Source: Posidonia oceanica (lineage: Eukaryota > Streptophyta > Magnoliopsida > Alismatales > Posidoniaceae). Taken from it: a stretch of 64,000 bases of DNA. The first letter of the stretch is position 1; each line of letters opens with the position of its first letter. Below the pieces are notes generated by a model. The model worked only from the letters and a program-made list of their open reading frames with translations, was not told the DNA's origin and searched no databases. Location: positions 7,750,001 to 7,814,000 of the forward strand of contig JAZBRS010000077.1 in assembly GCA_037176725.1 (NCBI GenBank). The letters are read 5' to 3'. Below are positions 41,321 through 54,264 of the stretch, piece by piece. The translations under genes and the position numbers were made by a program.

Positions 41321-43890
41321 ATGGAGGCTTATCAAGAGCGTATCAATATGACATCCGCATCTACCTTCACCTCCATGGCGCAACAGACCCTAGGCCCAGA
41401 TGGGTTCTTCTTATTCAGAGCTTCAACTCCACAAGCAGAGGAGCCAGAAAACCCTAGTTTCTTGCAAGCAATGGGCCGGTCATGTGAAGAAGAAAGAGAA
41501 ATAAGCTACTCCCGACCATGGAGTGTCCCGTTTGAGCATACAATTCCCAGGGTAACCTCCCTAGTAGTGCCACCTACATCGACCGCTTCCTATCTGTCTG
41601 AGGAAGCGACTAATGAGATCTATCGACCCCTGGCACGGCACCACCATCCCTCACTTAGAAGCCCGCAAAATCCACACGCTCACCAACCTTCTTTCCTAAA
41701 CCCTCACCAAAATCCATTAACCACGCCCACTCACACCTACACATACACCACGCCACTAAACTCCACTATAAATTTCCCTACTCAAAATTCATTCACACAA
41801 TACCACGCAATGCCAACCTATCCTTCCATGCATCAAACCATGCCATCACACACAACCTACCCTTTCATACATCCAACCCTGCCATATACAACTCACTACT
41901 CACCACAACCTCCCGCTAACACACAATCATACTACACTCCACATCACACCCAACCCTTCTCTCCACCATACGACCCTCTATCACCACAGTTCCACCAAAC
42001 ACATGGGCACCTAAACCAGGGGCAACAAGCCGTGCCAGGACAGGACATCAAGAGAATGATCTCTGAAGCAATCACTGAGGCGGGAGTTACAACTAAAGCA
42101 CCGATAGGGTTTGACACGTCAAAATTTCCTCATTTTGTTCTTCCACTTGGATTCAAAATGCCAAAAATGAGGAAATACAGTGGAATAGAGGATCCAAGGG
42201 GCCATCTAGCCACATTTGCCATGGACGCTCTACCCTATCAATATGACAATGGGCTTATAATCTACCTCTTCTTTAAAAGCTTGGAAGGAGAAGCACTGGG
42301 ATGGTTCAACACGCTCACAGCGTATGATCTTAGTGACTTCAAGATGGTCCAAGAGAAATTTCTGCGCCAATATGTCCATCGCATCCAGCATGAGCCTACA
42401 ATGAGAGACCTCCTCACTGAAAAGATGAAACCAAATGAGGAGTTCTCCACTTTTGCAAGTAGATGGAGAGACATGGCTGCAAGATCTAAATGCTATATTC
42501 CTGAAAACCAAGCTGTCGAGATCATCGCCCGAAACACTACAGGAGCACTTAGAACAGGGCTACTAATGAGTGACCTCTAGACATACCCTCAGCTACATGA
42601 GCGTGCTGCAAGAATACTCCGTCACAGAGAAGATCTACCATTCTTAGAGCTCGAGGGAAAGGGCAAGAAGAAGAGCACTGGCTATACGCTTGAAGGGATC
42701 ACGGGTGACATGGCCTAGGTCTCAATTCAACAAAGGCAGAAGGGCCAACACCAGTCTGAGCAATCACTCCTGGCCAAAGGGCAACTGACCCAGTATCAGC
42801 CAGAGCCATACCTAAGCCAACCAACGCAGTACTAGGGGCAATTAGTGCAGCCAATACAGCACGAACAACAACAACCACCTGATTATCCAGTACATGCCCA
42901 GCAAAGATACCAAGGGCAACGGCAGGGGCAAAGGAACTATCACAGCATCCCTCCTCCATGAAGCTACAAAGGCCCTCAGAGGCAAAACTATCCTCCGCTT
43001 CCTGAATCAATCCCCAATACATTTAGGATGCTGGTTGAGAGTGGAGATCTACAGCTCCTAGAGCCCAGTCCGAGCTACCCAAACGCTAATATGGCCAAGC
43101 ATTACCCTTATCATCAGAACAATGGGCACACCCTTGAAGAATGCTTCATCATCAAAGATAAAATACATAATCTTAATGACAAGGGTGATATCATGTGGCC
43201 TGAGCTCAAAGCAAACTAAAGGCGGCTCAAGAAGGGCAGCAGGTGATGCAGACACATCAAGAGCCCTTGGTCAACTACCAAGTAGATCATGCAGATGCAG
43301 AGATCATCTTATCAACTGCTCGGGCTGAGTTCACGTCCATCCAGTGCATACCAGGAAATCTAGAGTAGAGCCCATCCAACGAAGGGGACCTTGATTCCCA
43401 TGTACTCCAGGACTTAACAAAGGAAGGCTACTCACCCATCTATGATGAGTACACTGACCCAGACTGGTGCAATGAAAAGGCAGTGGACTCTCAGATGTTC
43501 CAAGACATAATTCAAGAAAGCCAGTCGCCCATCTACAATGAGTATGCGGATTCAGACTGGTGTAAAGCATAAGCTGCACTCAGTTCACTCTGCCAAGCTC
43601 CCCAAGTAGCACAAACAAAAGCTGATCCTCCTCCCAAGCCGCCCGTTCCTACAAACGGACACACTAGGGGCAGTCATGAATGCTATAGTTATGAGGGAGA
43701 GGTTAATATAGAGCCCAATGGAAACATCAACGGTTACATCCTAAGGAGCTCCAATGTAAAAGACAAAGCCACCAGGGGCACACTGCCTGAAACGGGTCGA
43801 GACGAGTCCAACTTTGACCCTCTGAAAGCAAGGACTGGGCGCAAACCAAAAGAAAGACAAGAACATGCGCCACATGCACCTGACTAATTA
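41321..43890 (+). pseudogene. Element E gag
   Basis: ATG at 41321 opens 419 codons. Residues about 95-245 are Pro/Thr/His/Tyr-rich (HQPSFLNPHQNPLTTPTHTY). The gag core follows with FKMPKMRKYSGIEDPRGHL, KSLEGEALGWFNTLTAYDL, VQEKFLRQYVHRI and FASRWRDMAARS. The frame goes on past stops at 42578, 42716, 42832 and 42959 through a Gln-rich stretch to a zinc-knuckle-like YPYHQNNGHTLEECFIIKDK (43105). After a shift there are two copies of SPIY(D/N)EY.D.DWC (43435 and 43528). It ends near 43890. Fewer lesions than in D. Gag alone could be packaged in particles of a related autonomous element. Confidence 0.85.
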
Positions 43891-46409
43891 ATGCCAGGGG
43901 CAGACTTCCATAGTCACCCCTCAGGTAAGCCCCTTATCTGGGAAGGGAGGTGTAAAGTTCCACTGAACCTGACTAAGGGCAGTGGTTAATTCGATTAAAA
44001 CATGTAAATAAGACATTTTTCTTTCTGTACTCTATTTTCCTTTATTTTTTCTTTATTTGGTATCTAATGCTAAGTTAGATTATAGAATAAAATAAATAAA
44101 AATGATTGATGAGTGTGGACTATACCTAACAACTTGAGGCATTAAGCAGAACTGCCAAAATATTACCTAAGTTTCCTAAGCAGAGACCGTGACATCCAGG
44201 GAAGGTCCAACCACTGGTTGTAACAACCTAAAGGCATCTTTAGATCCGTGGGAGTTACATACAATACACCCTTAATTAGCATGCCTAACTCTAGAAGGAA
44301 CCAAAGACCAAGTCCTAGTCAAGGAAAGAAAGTTGCATCCTAAATAGAAAAGGAACTGAACAACTAGGGTAACCTCAACCTTGTCCTGTCTGCACATACA
44401 CTTGCACGGGGAGGTAAGAGAAAGGCAAGCTCGGAGCAAAGGCTTATGGTACGAACCACTTGCCAATTAACTTAGAAAGCATCCAGAAAAGATGGCAGCA
44501 AAAATTGCCCAAACGGAGAGGAAAGAAGGCAGCAAAGAAGCTGTCCAAGTGAGGAACAAATGAAAAGAGACAGTAAAAGAAACTGTCCAACTAAAAGAGG
44601 TCAGCAAATAGCTGTCCAAAGAGAGGAAAAGGAACATGGCAAAAGCTGTCTATGTGTCTAAAGCATAAATCCTAGAAAGACGCATTAAGGGCCAAGGAAA
44701 GGCAAGTGGAATTCAAGACCTGAGCCAAAGTCGAGAGCTTATTGCACTTCAAGCCTCCTCCACCTATCTCACTCACAGACAAGAGGCAGGGAATCCTAGA
44801 AGTTCAGGGACTGATTAAACAAAGGAAACAACAATCAAACCAAGGCTAGTATGAGGTTCTAAGTTCTCAACAGACTAGGCATGTTAGAAGGGAAAGCTCT
44901 CTCACCCTAGATAATACCAGGCAATGTTGCAAAAGCTGTGAGTAGACGGTTATGACCACACTCATCAATCCCAAAAACTACCAAAAAAATCAGAAAATCC
45001 AAAATACAAAAAAATAGAAAGTCCAAAATACCAAAAAAATTAGAAAATCCTAAAAAACCACCAAAAACATCAGAAAATCCCAAAACACCAAAAAATCAAA
45101 ATTCTAAAAATTCAAAAAATTAGAAAAACTCAAGAAAAACCAACCAAAAAGAAGTACCATCCATCCTACATGCAAGTGAAAACTTAGTAAGTAGGGAAAT
45201 TGGAATTAGTCTGGTCGGTGATGCAAAAATCATTCACCTCGGGTTTGGAGTCAACGTCCTACTCAAGCGTATCACACGGCTTGGGTGCATTTTCTCAACA
45301 AAGACATTGCTTCTGCAATAATCTTTAGAGCATCTACGGATGACTCACAATCGGCGCTTACTGGGCTCTGATTTTCCATCTCTCCGCTGAGGCCAAGACT
45401 AATTCCCTCCACCTAGTTCCCAAGCATGTTGATTAAGAGATTACTTTGCCCCCTATGCAAGTATAACTTAGTCAATCACCCTAGGAACTGGGAAAGGTTC
45501 ACCTGTGATTACTAACATCTTTTGTTAAGTGTGCAGGTACAAAGCTTACAACATAAAGAATGAGCTCATGCCTAAGGGGCTCATATACTGTGGAAAGGCA
45601 CGTCCACTTTGACTAAAAGGCAAACCCCGGTTTGGCAAAGGAAGGGTTCACTCCCTCACCCGGTTCTTTAATCATAGAAGTCCTTTATTTGCCAAATCGA
45701 GCTGTGGGATGACGGTCCTTTCCCGAGAGTACCGGTCACACTCAAGGATGGAAAACACTTGACCACAACGAATTGCATTCATTCATTTTGCATATGTCCA
45801 TATGGTTTGCGACCAACCGTACCCCACCAGCCTAACCTAGCACATGGACCATTCATTGCATCGTATGTTGCATTTGCATTTGTTTGCTTGAACCATGCAT
45901 CCATGCATTTTCTCATATCATTGGAAGTGGAGCACGGACGGAGCATTGTTTTTCAAAAGTGTTAGAAACCCTTAGGACATGTAATTCTCCTAGAGCCAAC
46001 CCAGTTCCTACCAATCCTTCTATCAATTCCAATCCGAGTAAAATCTCAAACATGACGCCACAAGAGCACTCCTTTTCGATCGTGTAAGGGTCCTGCCCCA
46101 CGATTTCCTCCCTAGCTTCTGCCCCGTTGAAGTACATCTCTACATGGTTGACCTAGTCTTGACATCGGCTGCTCATATAGCTCCGACTTGACCCCTCCAT
46201 GCCTGAGTCTTCGATATGACGGCAATTAATCGAACCACCCGGCTGTTCAACAATCTCCCGACACCGAATCAGTTCACCCCTTCTTCCTTTTTTATTATCT
46301 TCCTTTATCTCTTGTGGCGGATTGTTTGAGGTGGAGCTCCCCTTTTCAGGAAATGCTCAATGGGACATTTGTTCTTACCTTAGACTCAATCTTGTTCCAA
46401 GATCAACTC
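43891..46409 (+). other. Element E 3' region with repeats
   Basis: No gene. It holds five copies or partial copies of the motif (G)GCAGCAAAGAAGCTGTCCAA at 44494, 44528, 44568, 44600 and 44639, and an A-rich tandem repeat (CAGAAAATCCAAAAACACCAAAAAA type) at 44975-45130. Both features have counterparts in D at the same relative place. Past 45630 it matches the 3' region of F. Confidence 0.65.
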
Positions 46410-46423
46410 CAAGGAAGGGCATC
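46410..46423 (+). other. Polypurine tract of element E
   Basis: CAAGGAAGGGCATC directly before the 3' LTR start TGTAGATATCCC. Confidence 0.75.
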
Positions 46424-47791
46424 TGTAGATATCCCATTTTTGCATTTCCCAGAGTTCATAGAGGATAGGAACTTCTGAGGCACCCAGATCACACAACTAA
46501 GGCTTAAATAACACATCTTCCAGATGTTCCTTGATCTGCTTAAAAACAATGCTTGATCCTACCTGACTTAAGGTTGTTGGCTGTGGCAGAGCTGACGTAC
46601 TCAGACTCGTGGCAAGTTCGAGTACCTTGAGCACACTTTATCCCACTCAAATCCATGACAAATTTGAGTCAAAGAAGATGTTTTTATGATTTCATGAGAT
46701 ATCTGAAGTTTCCCAGCCTTTTATCTTGTTTTCTCTAGGCAAAACCTAAAAGGGGCTAGAAATGATCTGAGCTTGCTAGTTGCCAGTTGGGAAGGCAACT
46801 AAGTTAGTTGCCAGCTGGGGAGGCGACTAATTCAGTTGCCAGTTGGGGAGGCGACTAAGTTAGGCGCCACACTAGGCAGCTACTAACTGTCGTGGGCTCC
46901 ATTAACCGAATCGAACGGTTATTTTTGGTGGTTGTGTCCCATGATCCCCTCAACAGCTAGGCGCCAACCTAAACGGTGGCTAACCTCTAGACCCCAACCT
47001 AACCGGCGACTAACGATCGTGGCCTCTATCAACCGAATTTCTACGGTTTTCCACACGTTTGCTTGGCCGATTGCAGGTCTTAGTTGCCTACCCATGTGGT
47101 GACTGGCCATAACTGCCACTTTTTCTAGAAATTTCTATGTGTTAACCACCCACACCCCTTGGAGTCTATAAATAGACCCCATGGGTCTATGTGTTTGAAC
47201 CCCCGGCCAGTTGTGAGGAAAACCTATCTTGGAGAAATTCCCTTTGGGTTTTTAGGGTTTTGAGCTTCCACCTTCAAATAGCTAGAGTTTCCAAAACAGA
47301 AACCCTAGTCTCCACCTTCAACAGAGAAACCCAAGATCCCAGAGATCACTACATCCCAACTACGATCCCAGAGATCTCGATCCTAGCCGGAGCCCCGACC
47401 GTGCCTCCACTTCTACTCCACTGCATACAGCACGAGGGTGAATGGAGTATCTTCTTCCAATCTTTTTCATTTCATATTGCATTCCTTAAAATAGGACCCA
47501 TAGCAGATGCATGCGGGGAACAACCCCCGGTTAGTATTAGATCTATTTGTTTCTAGTATTCTCTATTCATCTTTGTTATCATTTACTACACACCAACTTA
47601 TCTATATCTCTTGTTTTTGTTTATTTGTTTTGAAGGAAAGGAAATGCTTACGTAACACAAGGGAGCCACTAGATGACATCCAGTCGTCGATCTAGTGGTC
47701 TGAGGACCTACATCTTCATAATCTCCCCCAAGGTGTCTTGTCTACCCAAAGGCGAGTGGCGATCACAACAAAAGTTGACGACGTACATGGA
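46424..47791 (+). mobile_element. 3' LTR of element E
   Basis: Near-identical to 38485-39882, with somewhat fewer copies in the AGTTGCCAG...GGCGACT stretch (46785-46870). It ends at ...GACGTACATGGA and passes at once into integrase-coding sequence of another element. Confidence 0.85.
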
Positions 47792-48341
47792 CTCAAGAGA
47801 TTGCATCGAGGAGCGGGTGGTTCTTACATGGCAAGCTTATCTGTTCGCCCCAAGCTGTTGCAGTTCATCATTGCCTGTCAGCAGATGGACCCTTTCATTC
47901 AGGCGATTGTGGAGAAGATGGAAGCTGGGGATGCACCTGATTTCTCTTTCGGTGTATACAGGGAGTTGAGTGATCAGCACCTGTATGTGCCCCAGCATGA
48001 GGAGGCCAGGCGGAGGCTACTAGACAAAGCCCACAGATCCAAGTACACTGTACATATGGGGACTACGAAGATGTACCAAGATCTAAGGAGGAACTTTTGG
48101 TGGCCTGGCATGAAGAGAGAAGTGGCAGACTATGTGATAAAGTGCATGACTTGCCAGCTAGTCAAGGCAAGGCATCAGAGGCCTGGAGGGATCTTGCAAC
48201 CGCTGGACATTCCTGAATGGAAATGGGAACACATCTCAATGGACTTTGTGATTGGGTTGCCGCGTACAGTGATGAAGAACGACACCGTGTGGGTGATCGT
48301 AGACCGACTAACCAAGTCAGCTCATTTTCTTGCAATCCAGG
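47792..48341 (+). pseudogene. Tekay/Del-like chromovirus integrase fragment
   Basis: The + frame from 47792 reads MASLSVRPKLLQ, then LYVPQHEEARRRLLDKAH, the HHCC zinc finger HRSKYTVHMGTTKMYQDL...CMTCQLVKARHQRP, and the core start WEHISMDFVIGLPRT, DTVWVIVDRLTKSAHFLAI. This is the end of the RNase H-integrase linker and the start of integrase of a chromovirus of the Tekay/Del type, a different lineage from all others here. Only the first catalytic Asp (MDF) is present. It is cut on the left by the LTR of E and on the right by the LTR of G. The frame has no stop in this piece. Confidence 0.88.
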
Positions 48342-51300
48342 TATAGTAATCCTGAATTCTAATCGTCCATGCACGTTACCAAAGCTTGTGTGCACCGATC
48401 AAAATAGGCTCACTATATGTGGCTGGATCCGAGGGAAGAACTCGACTCGAAAACACTGGCAAAAGAAAAGAAAAGAAATGATAAGACAATTCGGAGTCGC
48501 CACCGGGTCTATTAAATTGGAAGACAAGGAAAACCAGAGGTTAAGCATGAAAAGACATGCAAAACCGAATGCAAGGAGGGGCAAAGGGATGCAACGCTAA
48601 TCTAAGCTATGCTATGCTACTATGCTATGCTACGCTATGCTATGACTCAAGCCTAGGATGAAGGAAAGGTCGATGCGAGCCAAGAGAAAGGGCAAGGACT
48701 CCTATTACACACGGGGAAGGTGTTAGGCACCTCTGATACGTCCGAGAGTCGGTCTTTCTTAGGCAATTTCGCGCTATGCAGGGAATTGCGAGCCTAATGC
48801 CTAAATGCCATACATGCTTACCTGCTATGCATTGGAAATAAACGTGCTATCTAAGTGCTCAGCCACGCTGCTAGTGTTCCGAACTGAGCGGACCCTGGTT
48901 CGTGAGAACTCCTAAGCAGTAAGCATCACGGCCCTATATGCAGATGCAAAGCGATAAAGCAAAAAGGCGGGAAAACCAAGCAATGCAAGCGACAGGCATG
49001 CGATAAAACAAAACAGGTGCGGAAAACGGTGCAAGAATGCAGAAAACAAGGCAAGGTGCGCAACACAATGCAAAAGGCAGAAAGCGATGCAGAAGGGGTG
49101 CGGAAAACCATGCAAAGGAGCGAGAAGCGATGCAAAAATGCGGAAAATGAGGTAAAGTGCAAAAAACGAGGCAAAGCGGGGTGCAAAATCAGAACAAAGG
49201 GGCGGGCAACATGCATTAGGGTTACAGCAAACCAAAGAAGCGAAAAAAGTGCGAAAAACAGCAAACGATGCGAAATCGGCACTGTAAAATGGCTGTCAGC
49301 CATCTGCAAGTATTGGACGCTGGCAACACTAGTGTCCAATGTTGGACGCTGGCAGAGTCGGCGTCCAACACCTACTGCAGACAGACAACATGCAATTTTT
49401 GGTAAAACGATGCAAACTAGCTATATGGATGCAATAAAGATGCAAAATGCAACTAAATGGGTGCTAGACATGCAGATCTATCCTAACAGAAAGATAGAAG
49501 AGGGATCAGAACAAGGGACATGCTAGAATCAAGGATCCAAGCATGTAGGTTGTTGGACGCCTGTATGCTGGGCATCCAATGTTAGACACCAGAGTGGCTG
49601 GCGTCCAACACAGAACAGAAGACAGAGGAGAGAAAAGAAGCATACAAAAGCAAAATAAAAATGGGTGCATGCATTTGGGGTTCTGGAGATGAACATGGGG
49701 CAAGCATACAGGCAAAGGATCACAAAATAAAATCAAACAGGCCTTACCTGTGGCAAGTGCCAGGCCAGAGGCACAACCAGGGTGTTGGACGTGAGCTAGG
49801 CCCGCGTCCAACGTTGGATGCCAGCACCAGCAGCGTACAACGCTCTGGGAGGCACAACACACAAAAAGCATGCATAAACAAGCAAATAAATTAATGGAAG
49901 CTTAAGAACAGCTGCTATCGAAACTAAACATGCATAAGAACTCAGGAGGCAAGTAAACAAGGAGATCAGACAGGCATGCAAGCTTTAAACAAATGCATGA
50001 GAAGCCAGGACGTTGGACACTAGAGCCAGCAGCGTCCAACGTTGGACGCTGAAAGCTCTGGCGTCCAATGACCCAGACATGCAAACTCACCTGTTCTAAA
50101 GGGGGAGCTCAGCTCTACCCCACCTATATGCATGCAAACATATTAAAAGCATGTAGGAAACTAACAGGAGCAAGCACAGTAGTCATTTGAGCCAAGGAAA
50201 GCAAGTAGGGAAGAACATGCATAATAGAAGAAAGCTTAAAACTTTGCAAAATAAAGTAAACAACTTAGATAAATCCTAGCAAACCTAAACATGGTTGCCA
50301 TAGGGGCCAGGCATCTCTAAGCAAGCATGGATGAGATTATAACATCAAAAATCTGCATGATGTAGGCATAGCAGCAAAGCAAAGCAAGTAGATATGTTGG
50401 ATGCTAGGTGAACCACCGTCCAACATTGGACGCGGCTCACCCTGGCATCCAACGCAGGCAGGAGACAGACTGAACTTAAAGCATGCTAAAAGGCCTCAAA
50501 CAAGCATGGAATAAATTAGGAAGCATGGCACAGCATCAGGAAGCATATGGCACATATTTGCAAAAAAGCATGCAAAGGAAAAGCATGGGAAGCATTCAAA
50601 CAAGGGCAAAGCAAAGCAGGCCGTTGGACACCGACCTATGCCACATCCAACGTTGGACGCACCAGTTGGTGCGTCCAACACACTGAACTCCCTCTTGGAT
50701 GTGAATCACGTCCAAAAGGAGCTAAAAACTTGTAAAAAAGGCATGGAGACACTCTACTATGCATGCACGACTACAGGGGGTAGGGAACTAACCTTTGGAA
50801 GCCCTGAGACGGTGGCTCCACCAAGTTCGCCGGAGTTGCAGGTGTGCTGCGGTAGCAAGTTCGGCGAGGTCTCCTGGGCAGCTCGGAGCACCGGAGGAGC
50901 TAGCAACGGGTTGCAGATGAAGAGGGGAGTGCCTTCTACGCTATGGAGGTGGGAATTCTCTCGTTGGCTCTGTGTGGTGACTGTGGCAATGGGTTGAACA
51001 TTCAGTTTTGTTGCAAAAATGGCATGGGTTCTTGAGCTTGGCAGAGGATTTACAGGCCGAATTTTGACGAACCCAGGTGCTGGCAGGTGCGGGTGAGAGT
51101 GTGGAGGCCATGTGCAATGTCAGAGGTGGGTGTGGGCATTGGCAAGAGGCCGGCGAAGGCGAGGCGGTGGCTGACACGACCGGCGAAAGACAGGCCTGTC
51201 AGTGAGGTGAGGAGAGCAGGTTTTGGGCTGAAATAGAGGAGAGATGGGTAGTAAATCAAGCTTGGAAGGTAGTGGATGGCGTGGAGTGGAGGAAGGGACG

Positions 51301-51688
51301 GGTAGTAAGTGTGGGGAGGCGGTGGAGTGGACGGCCGGTGAGCCGAAGGGGGCGGAGCTGCCGCTGCTGCACTCGAGTCGTTGGACGCTAGACCAGCGGG
51401 CGTCCAACGTTGGATGCTGGCACAGGCCGCGTCCAACGTTGGATGCTGCCTGTTCCAGCGTCCAACACACTCAGGTGGCCAAAGCTGCAAATGGGCTTGG
51501 GCTTGGGCCTAGAAGTGTTGTAAAAGGTGCAAATGGCTTAGGCAAGGGCTTCTAGGGCTTGAGCAAGGTTTTGGGCTTGGGAAATGGGTTAGGAAAGGGG
51601 TTTGAAAAAAAGGATGCCATTCCAGAGTCCACACACGAGCCTGCAAAAGAACAACCAACTTCCAGGCTATCAGAATGGGGTGTCTACA
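48342..51688 (-). mobile_element. 3' LTR of element G
   Basis: The minus-strand start TGTAGACACCCCATTC is at 51688 and the end GGATTACTATA at 48342; about 3.35 kb. Co-linear with the LTR of A. Seven hairpin blocks are kept (see next entry). A GC-rich stretch (50790-51400) matches 3060-3700 of A, and 49015-49280 holds the GCATCG/GGAAAACG tandem repeats. Confidence 0.9.
49312..51466. repeat. Seven twin/triple hairpin blocks in LTR G
   Basis: Blocks at 49312-49369, 49552-49609, 49783-49841, 50012-50069, 50396-50453, 50623-50679 and 51380-51466 (triple). They mirror those of A in order, and the triple is at the 5' end of the LTR in both. The unit is GTTGGACGC-N10-GCGTCCAAC. The block at 50396 is a twin where A (4168) has kept only one hairpin. 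Confidence 0.9.
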
Positions 51689-51702
51689 GATGCCCCTCCC
51701 TG
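51689..51702 (-). other. Polypurine tract of element G
   Basis: Minus-strand CAGGGAGGGGCATC directly before the LTR start. Confidence 0.75.
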
Positions 51703-52189
51703 AGCGAGGTCAAGCGGAGCGAGACTGCTGCTTAGGGTAGACAAGACACCCTACCTGATGCCGGCGAGAGCGCAAACAACTGTAGGCGCGAGTCATTCGT
51801 CCAGTGGGTGCACTGGAAGACATGACCCAAAGCCACAATGCAGATGCGGATGCGAATGCCATGCGTGCTGATGCAATGCTACGCGTGCTAATGTAGAAGT
51901 TAGTACAGAGGTTATGTTAGTGCAGATGTAATGCATGCTGATGCAGTTATTTACTATGCAATGCTGTTAGTAAAAGAATGCGGTGCTGATGCAGAGGTGA
52001 TGCAAAGAAAGCTGCAGTGCAATGCATGAGTTCGGGGATTAGTCCGAGCTCACAAAAGAAATGCTTGACAAGACTGACGGGCTTGGCATCCGAGCAGTTA
52101 GGGCTGCTAGCCCAGCAAACAAAAAGGGGGAGACAATTGGACGGCTGTCGACCGAGCAGTTAGGGCTGCCAGCCTATAGAAAAAAATAG

Positions 52190-53740
52190 GAGCAACTTGT
52201 CCTCGCCCGAGGAAGCAAGCAAGAAAAGAAAGGGGGTTGGCAAGCGTGGGCATCGTCCACACGGAATGAGGCCACGCAAGGGCTGATCCTCGCACGAGGA
52301 TACAGGGCAGGACTCTGAGCATACGGGGTCCAAGAAGAGCTTGTCCTCGCCCGAGGAAACAAGCGAGGGATTCCGTGCGGACGGAATCCAAAAAGGGGCT
52401 TGCCCTCGCCTGAGGAAGCAAGCAGCAGTCTGATCCTAGCCCTAGGGGACAAACAGAGGGCTCGTCCCCAACCAGGGAAACGAGCAGGAGGGAAAGAAGA
52501 AACAAGCTTGTCCTCGCCCGAAGAAGCAAGTGCGCGGGACCCCGTCCACACGGAGGGAAGTCACGCAGAAAGGAAAAAATGCTTATCCTCGCCTGAGGAA
52601 TCAAGCAGGAGAGGCAAAAGAAAGAAGCTTGTCCTCGCCCGAGGAAGCAAGCGCGCGGGACCCCGTCCGCACAGAGGGAAGTCACACAGAAAAATAAAAA
52701 GGGCTTATCCTTGCACGAGGACAAGCAGGAGGGGCAGAAGAAAGAAGCTTGTCCTCGCCCAAGGAAGGAAGCACGCGGGACCCCGTCCGCACGGAGGGAA
52801 GTCACACAGAAAAAGAAAAAGGGCTTATCCTTGCACGAGGACAAGCAGGAGGGGCAAAAGAAAGAAGCTTGTCCTCGCCCGAGGAAGCAAGCGCACGGAA
52901 CCCCATCCGCACGGAGCGGAGCCACACAAAACGAAAAAAGACTTATCCTTGCACGAGGATAAGCAAGAAAGACAAAAGACTTATTCTCGCATGAGGATAA
53001 GCAGGAAGGGAAAGAGGGAGGGCAAGCATGGGCATCGTCTACACGGAGCGAAGCCACGCAATGGCTGATCCTCGCATGAGGATACAGGGCAAGACTCCGA
53101 GCATACGGGGTCCGAGAAGAGCTTGTCCTCGCCCGAGGAGCAAGCAGGGGCGCGCATACGCTCATCCTTGGTCGAGGAGTAAGCGGGCCTGATCCTCGCC
53201 CGAGGAACAGGGAAACTCCATCCTCATGGAGCTGCGCAAGGCTTGTCCTTGCCCGAGGAAGCAAGCTAAAAAGGAAAAAGGCTTGTCCTCGCCTGAGGAA
53301 GCAAGTAGGAGGGATAGGAGAAAGAAGCTTGTCCCCGCCCAGGGAAGCAAGCACGCGGGACCCTGTCCGCACGGAGGGAAGTCACGCAGAAAAGGAAAAA
53401 GGCTTATCCTCACACGAGGACAAGCAGGAGGGGCAGAAGAAAGAAGCTTGTCCCCGCCCGGGGAAGCAAGCATGCGGGACCCCGTCCGCACGAAGCAGAG
53501 CCATGCAAAATGGAAAAAGGCTTGTCCTCGCAGGAGGACAAGCAAGAAAGACAAAAGACTTATCCTCGCACGAGGATAAGCAGGAAAAGAAAGGAGGCGG
53601 GCAAGCGTGGGCATCGTCCGCACGGAGCGAAGCCACACAAGGGCTGATCCTCGCACGAGGATACAGGGCAGGACTCCGAGCATACGGGGTCCGAGAAGAG
53701 CTTGTCCTCGCCCGAGGAAGCAAGCAAGAAAGGAAAAAGG
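52190..53740. repeat. Array of GC-rich hairpin repeats (mirror of 1030-2275)
   Basis: Units of GCTTGTCCTCGCCCGAGG followed by AAGCAAGC, GGACCCCGTCCGCACGG, and ATCCTCGCACGAGGATA, all self-complementary. More copies than in A, with a block of about 120-130 bp repeated at 52620-52900. ORFs of up to 421 codons run through it on either strand and are not taken as genes. Confidence 0.85.
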
Positions 53741-53772
53741 GAAAGCGATACCAGAGGGCAGCTGAAAAGATG

Positions 53773-53800
53773 CCCCTGGTATCAAGGGTGATACCAGGGG
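53773..53800. repeat. Perfect 12-bp hairpin of element G
   Basis: CCCCTGGTATCA-AGGG-TGATACCAGGGG. Counterpart of 933-960. Confidence 0.85.
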
Positions 53801-54264
53801 ACAGCCGAAGCGCCCTTAGTACCAAAACAAAAGAAAATGCAGACAAAACTAACGTGTTTGCCAAGCGAGCAGTTAGGGGTGCCAACCTAGAGCAAACTGG
53901 GCAAGTGCGGTTGCGACGGTGCATGGATCGGCAGGGTTTCTTGCGTGCATGTTGACTACAAGGGGCTTTGCTGCAACTCTCTGCTAAGGTTGCTGATTGC
54001 ATGGTGCTTGCATGGGGAAACTGTGCTAGATTTCTTGCGGGGCTGCTTCAGGTTGTCTGCATGGGCTAATGCTCTGAAGTGCTTAATGTAGGTCCTGTAA
54101 CATCCTGACAAGAACAGATATGCTGATAGGCAAGGCATGCAACACAAACAAATGGCGTGAAACGTTTTTGTATTGAGTGAATCTCTGGTTACACGCCTCT
54201 GGCAGGCCAAAAAGATACAACATGATTCAAGAAAAGCTATACAAGCAAACAACTGCATATGTGC

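Larger units (their letters stand above)
38485..47791 (+). mobile_element. Element E: gag-only LTR element
   Basis: 5' LTR 38485-39882, PBS-like site 39931, leader with candidate intron, A-rich tract, gag (41321-43890), 3' region, polypurine tract 46410-46423, 3' LTR 46424-47791. No protease, RT, RNase H or integrase is present between gag and the 3' region, so E looks non-autonomous. The two LTRs are near-identical where I compared them (39240-39790 with 47150-47700), pointing to a recent insertion. Its left flank is the LTR of F and its right flank the Tekay-like fragment. Confidence 0.85.

Noticed and set aside
52107..53372. 421-codon minus-strand ORF and its relatives at 1152-1892 and 1515-2258
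   Set aside because: They run through the hairpin arrays. Open frames exist on both strands and in several phases, composition is dictated by the repeat, and no domain is seen.
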